Part shown: positions 33,321-33,459 of the stretch, one piece after another | Layout of the letters: each line of letters begins with the position of its first letter | How positions within the stretch are numbered: position 1 is the first letter of the stretch | Assembly: GCA_022565805.1 (NCBI GenBank) | Contig: JAIULZ010000032.1 | Coordinates: forward strand, 1 to 33,459 | Direction of reading: 5' to 3' | From: Balneolales bacterium | GTDB lineage: Bacteria; Bacteroidota; Rhodothermia; Balneolales; Cyclonatronaceae | Length of the DNA: 33,459 nt | Made by a program: the position numbers and the translations under genes | Notes under the pieces: model-generated | Seen by the model: only the letters and a program-made list of their open reading frames with translations | Databases searched by the model: none | Told to the model about the DNA's origin: nothing

Positions 33321-33459
33321 AGCAATGTGTAATTGAAATTCTTGAACGCATATCTTCGAAATTGTAATCTACGATTTGTACAATTTTACGAAAGCGAGAG
33401 AAGGTCTGCTAAGTGACTTTTAGTAATATTTTTGAAACTCTACAGATTTTTGCTATAAA

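Overview
The window looks like chromosomal DNA of an AT-rich Gram-negative bacterium of the Bacteroidota/Balneolota group. The evidence is a gldK-L-M-N type IX secretion (T9SS) core, a DUF4293 gene, a Bacteroidota-style sugar transferase with a methyltransferase-like front end, weak Shine-Dalgarno sequences and no mobile DNA. A placement near Balneola is inference from gene content; there is no rRNA or other phylogenetic marker to settle it. I found no tRNA, rRNA, CRISPR array, insertion sequence or prophage.

Region 1 (1-7750) is a two-TM histidine kinase, an ECF sigma factor without a visible anti-sigma factor, and, divergent from the sigma gene, the T9SS core gldK-gldL-gldM-gldN closed by a strong terminator. 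This core is unusual. The GldK protein carries an N-terminal outer-membrane beta-barrel-like domain of PorP/SprF size fused to the sulfatase-modifying-factor (FGE)-like domain. GldM lacks the periplasmic helical D1 domain but keeps the N-terminal motor segment and the beta domains. Region 2 (7997-9291) is a minus-strand pair, a metallophosphoesterase and a small membrane protein.

Region 3 (9292-21356) begins with 1.1 kb of non-coding DNA and then a compact surface-glycan locus: a Wzc-like tyrosine autokinase, a small SLBB-only protein, a WbpB-like sugar-nucleotide dehydrogenase, a degenerate polysaccharide-deacetylase homologue that has lost its metal ligands, a sugar transferase without the usual membrane helix, a GT4, a Wzx flippase, another GT4 and a convergent PIG-L deacetylase. 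No Wzy polymerase and no full Wza exporter are present. Five consecutive genes here start with GTG or TTG. Because WbpB belongs to the pathway that makes the T9SS cargo-linking sugar in Porphyromonas gingivalis, the closeness of regions 1 and 3 could be functional; that is inference.

Region 4 (21641-33459) is mostly housekeeping: comEC, a Do/HtrA protease, an M28 peptidase co-directional with scpA, a DUF4293 protein, an EamA transporter, an MltF-like lytic transglycosylase with a strong terminator, and a 58-residue zinc-ribbon membrane protein near the right edge.
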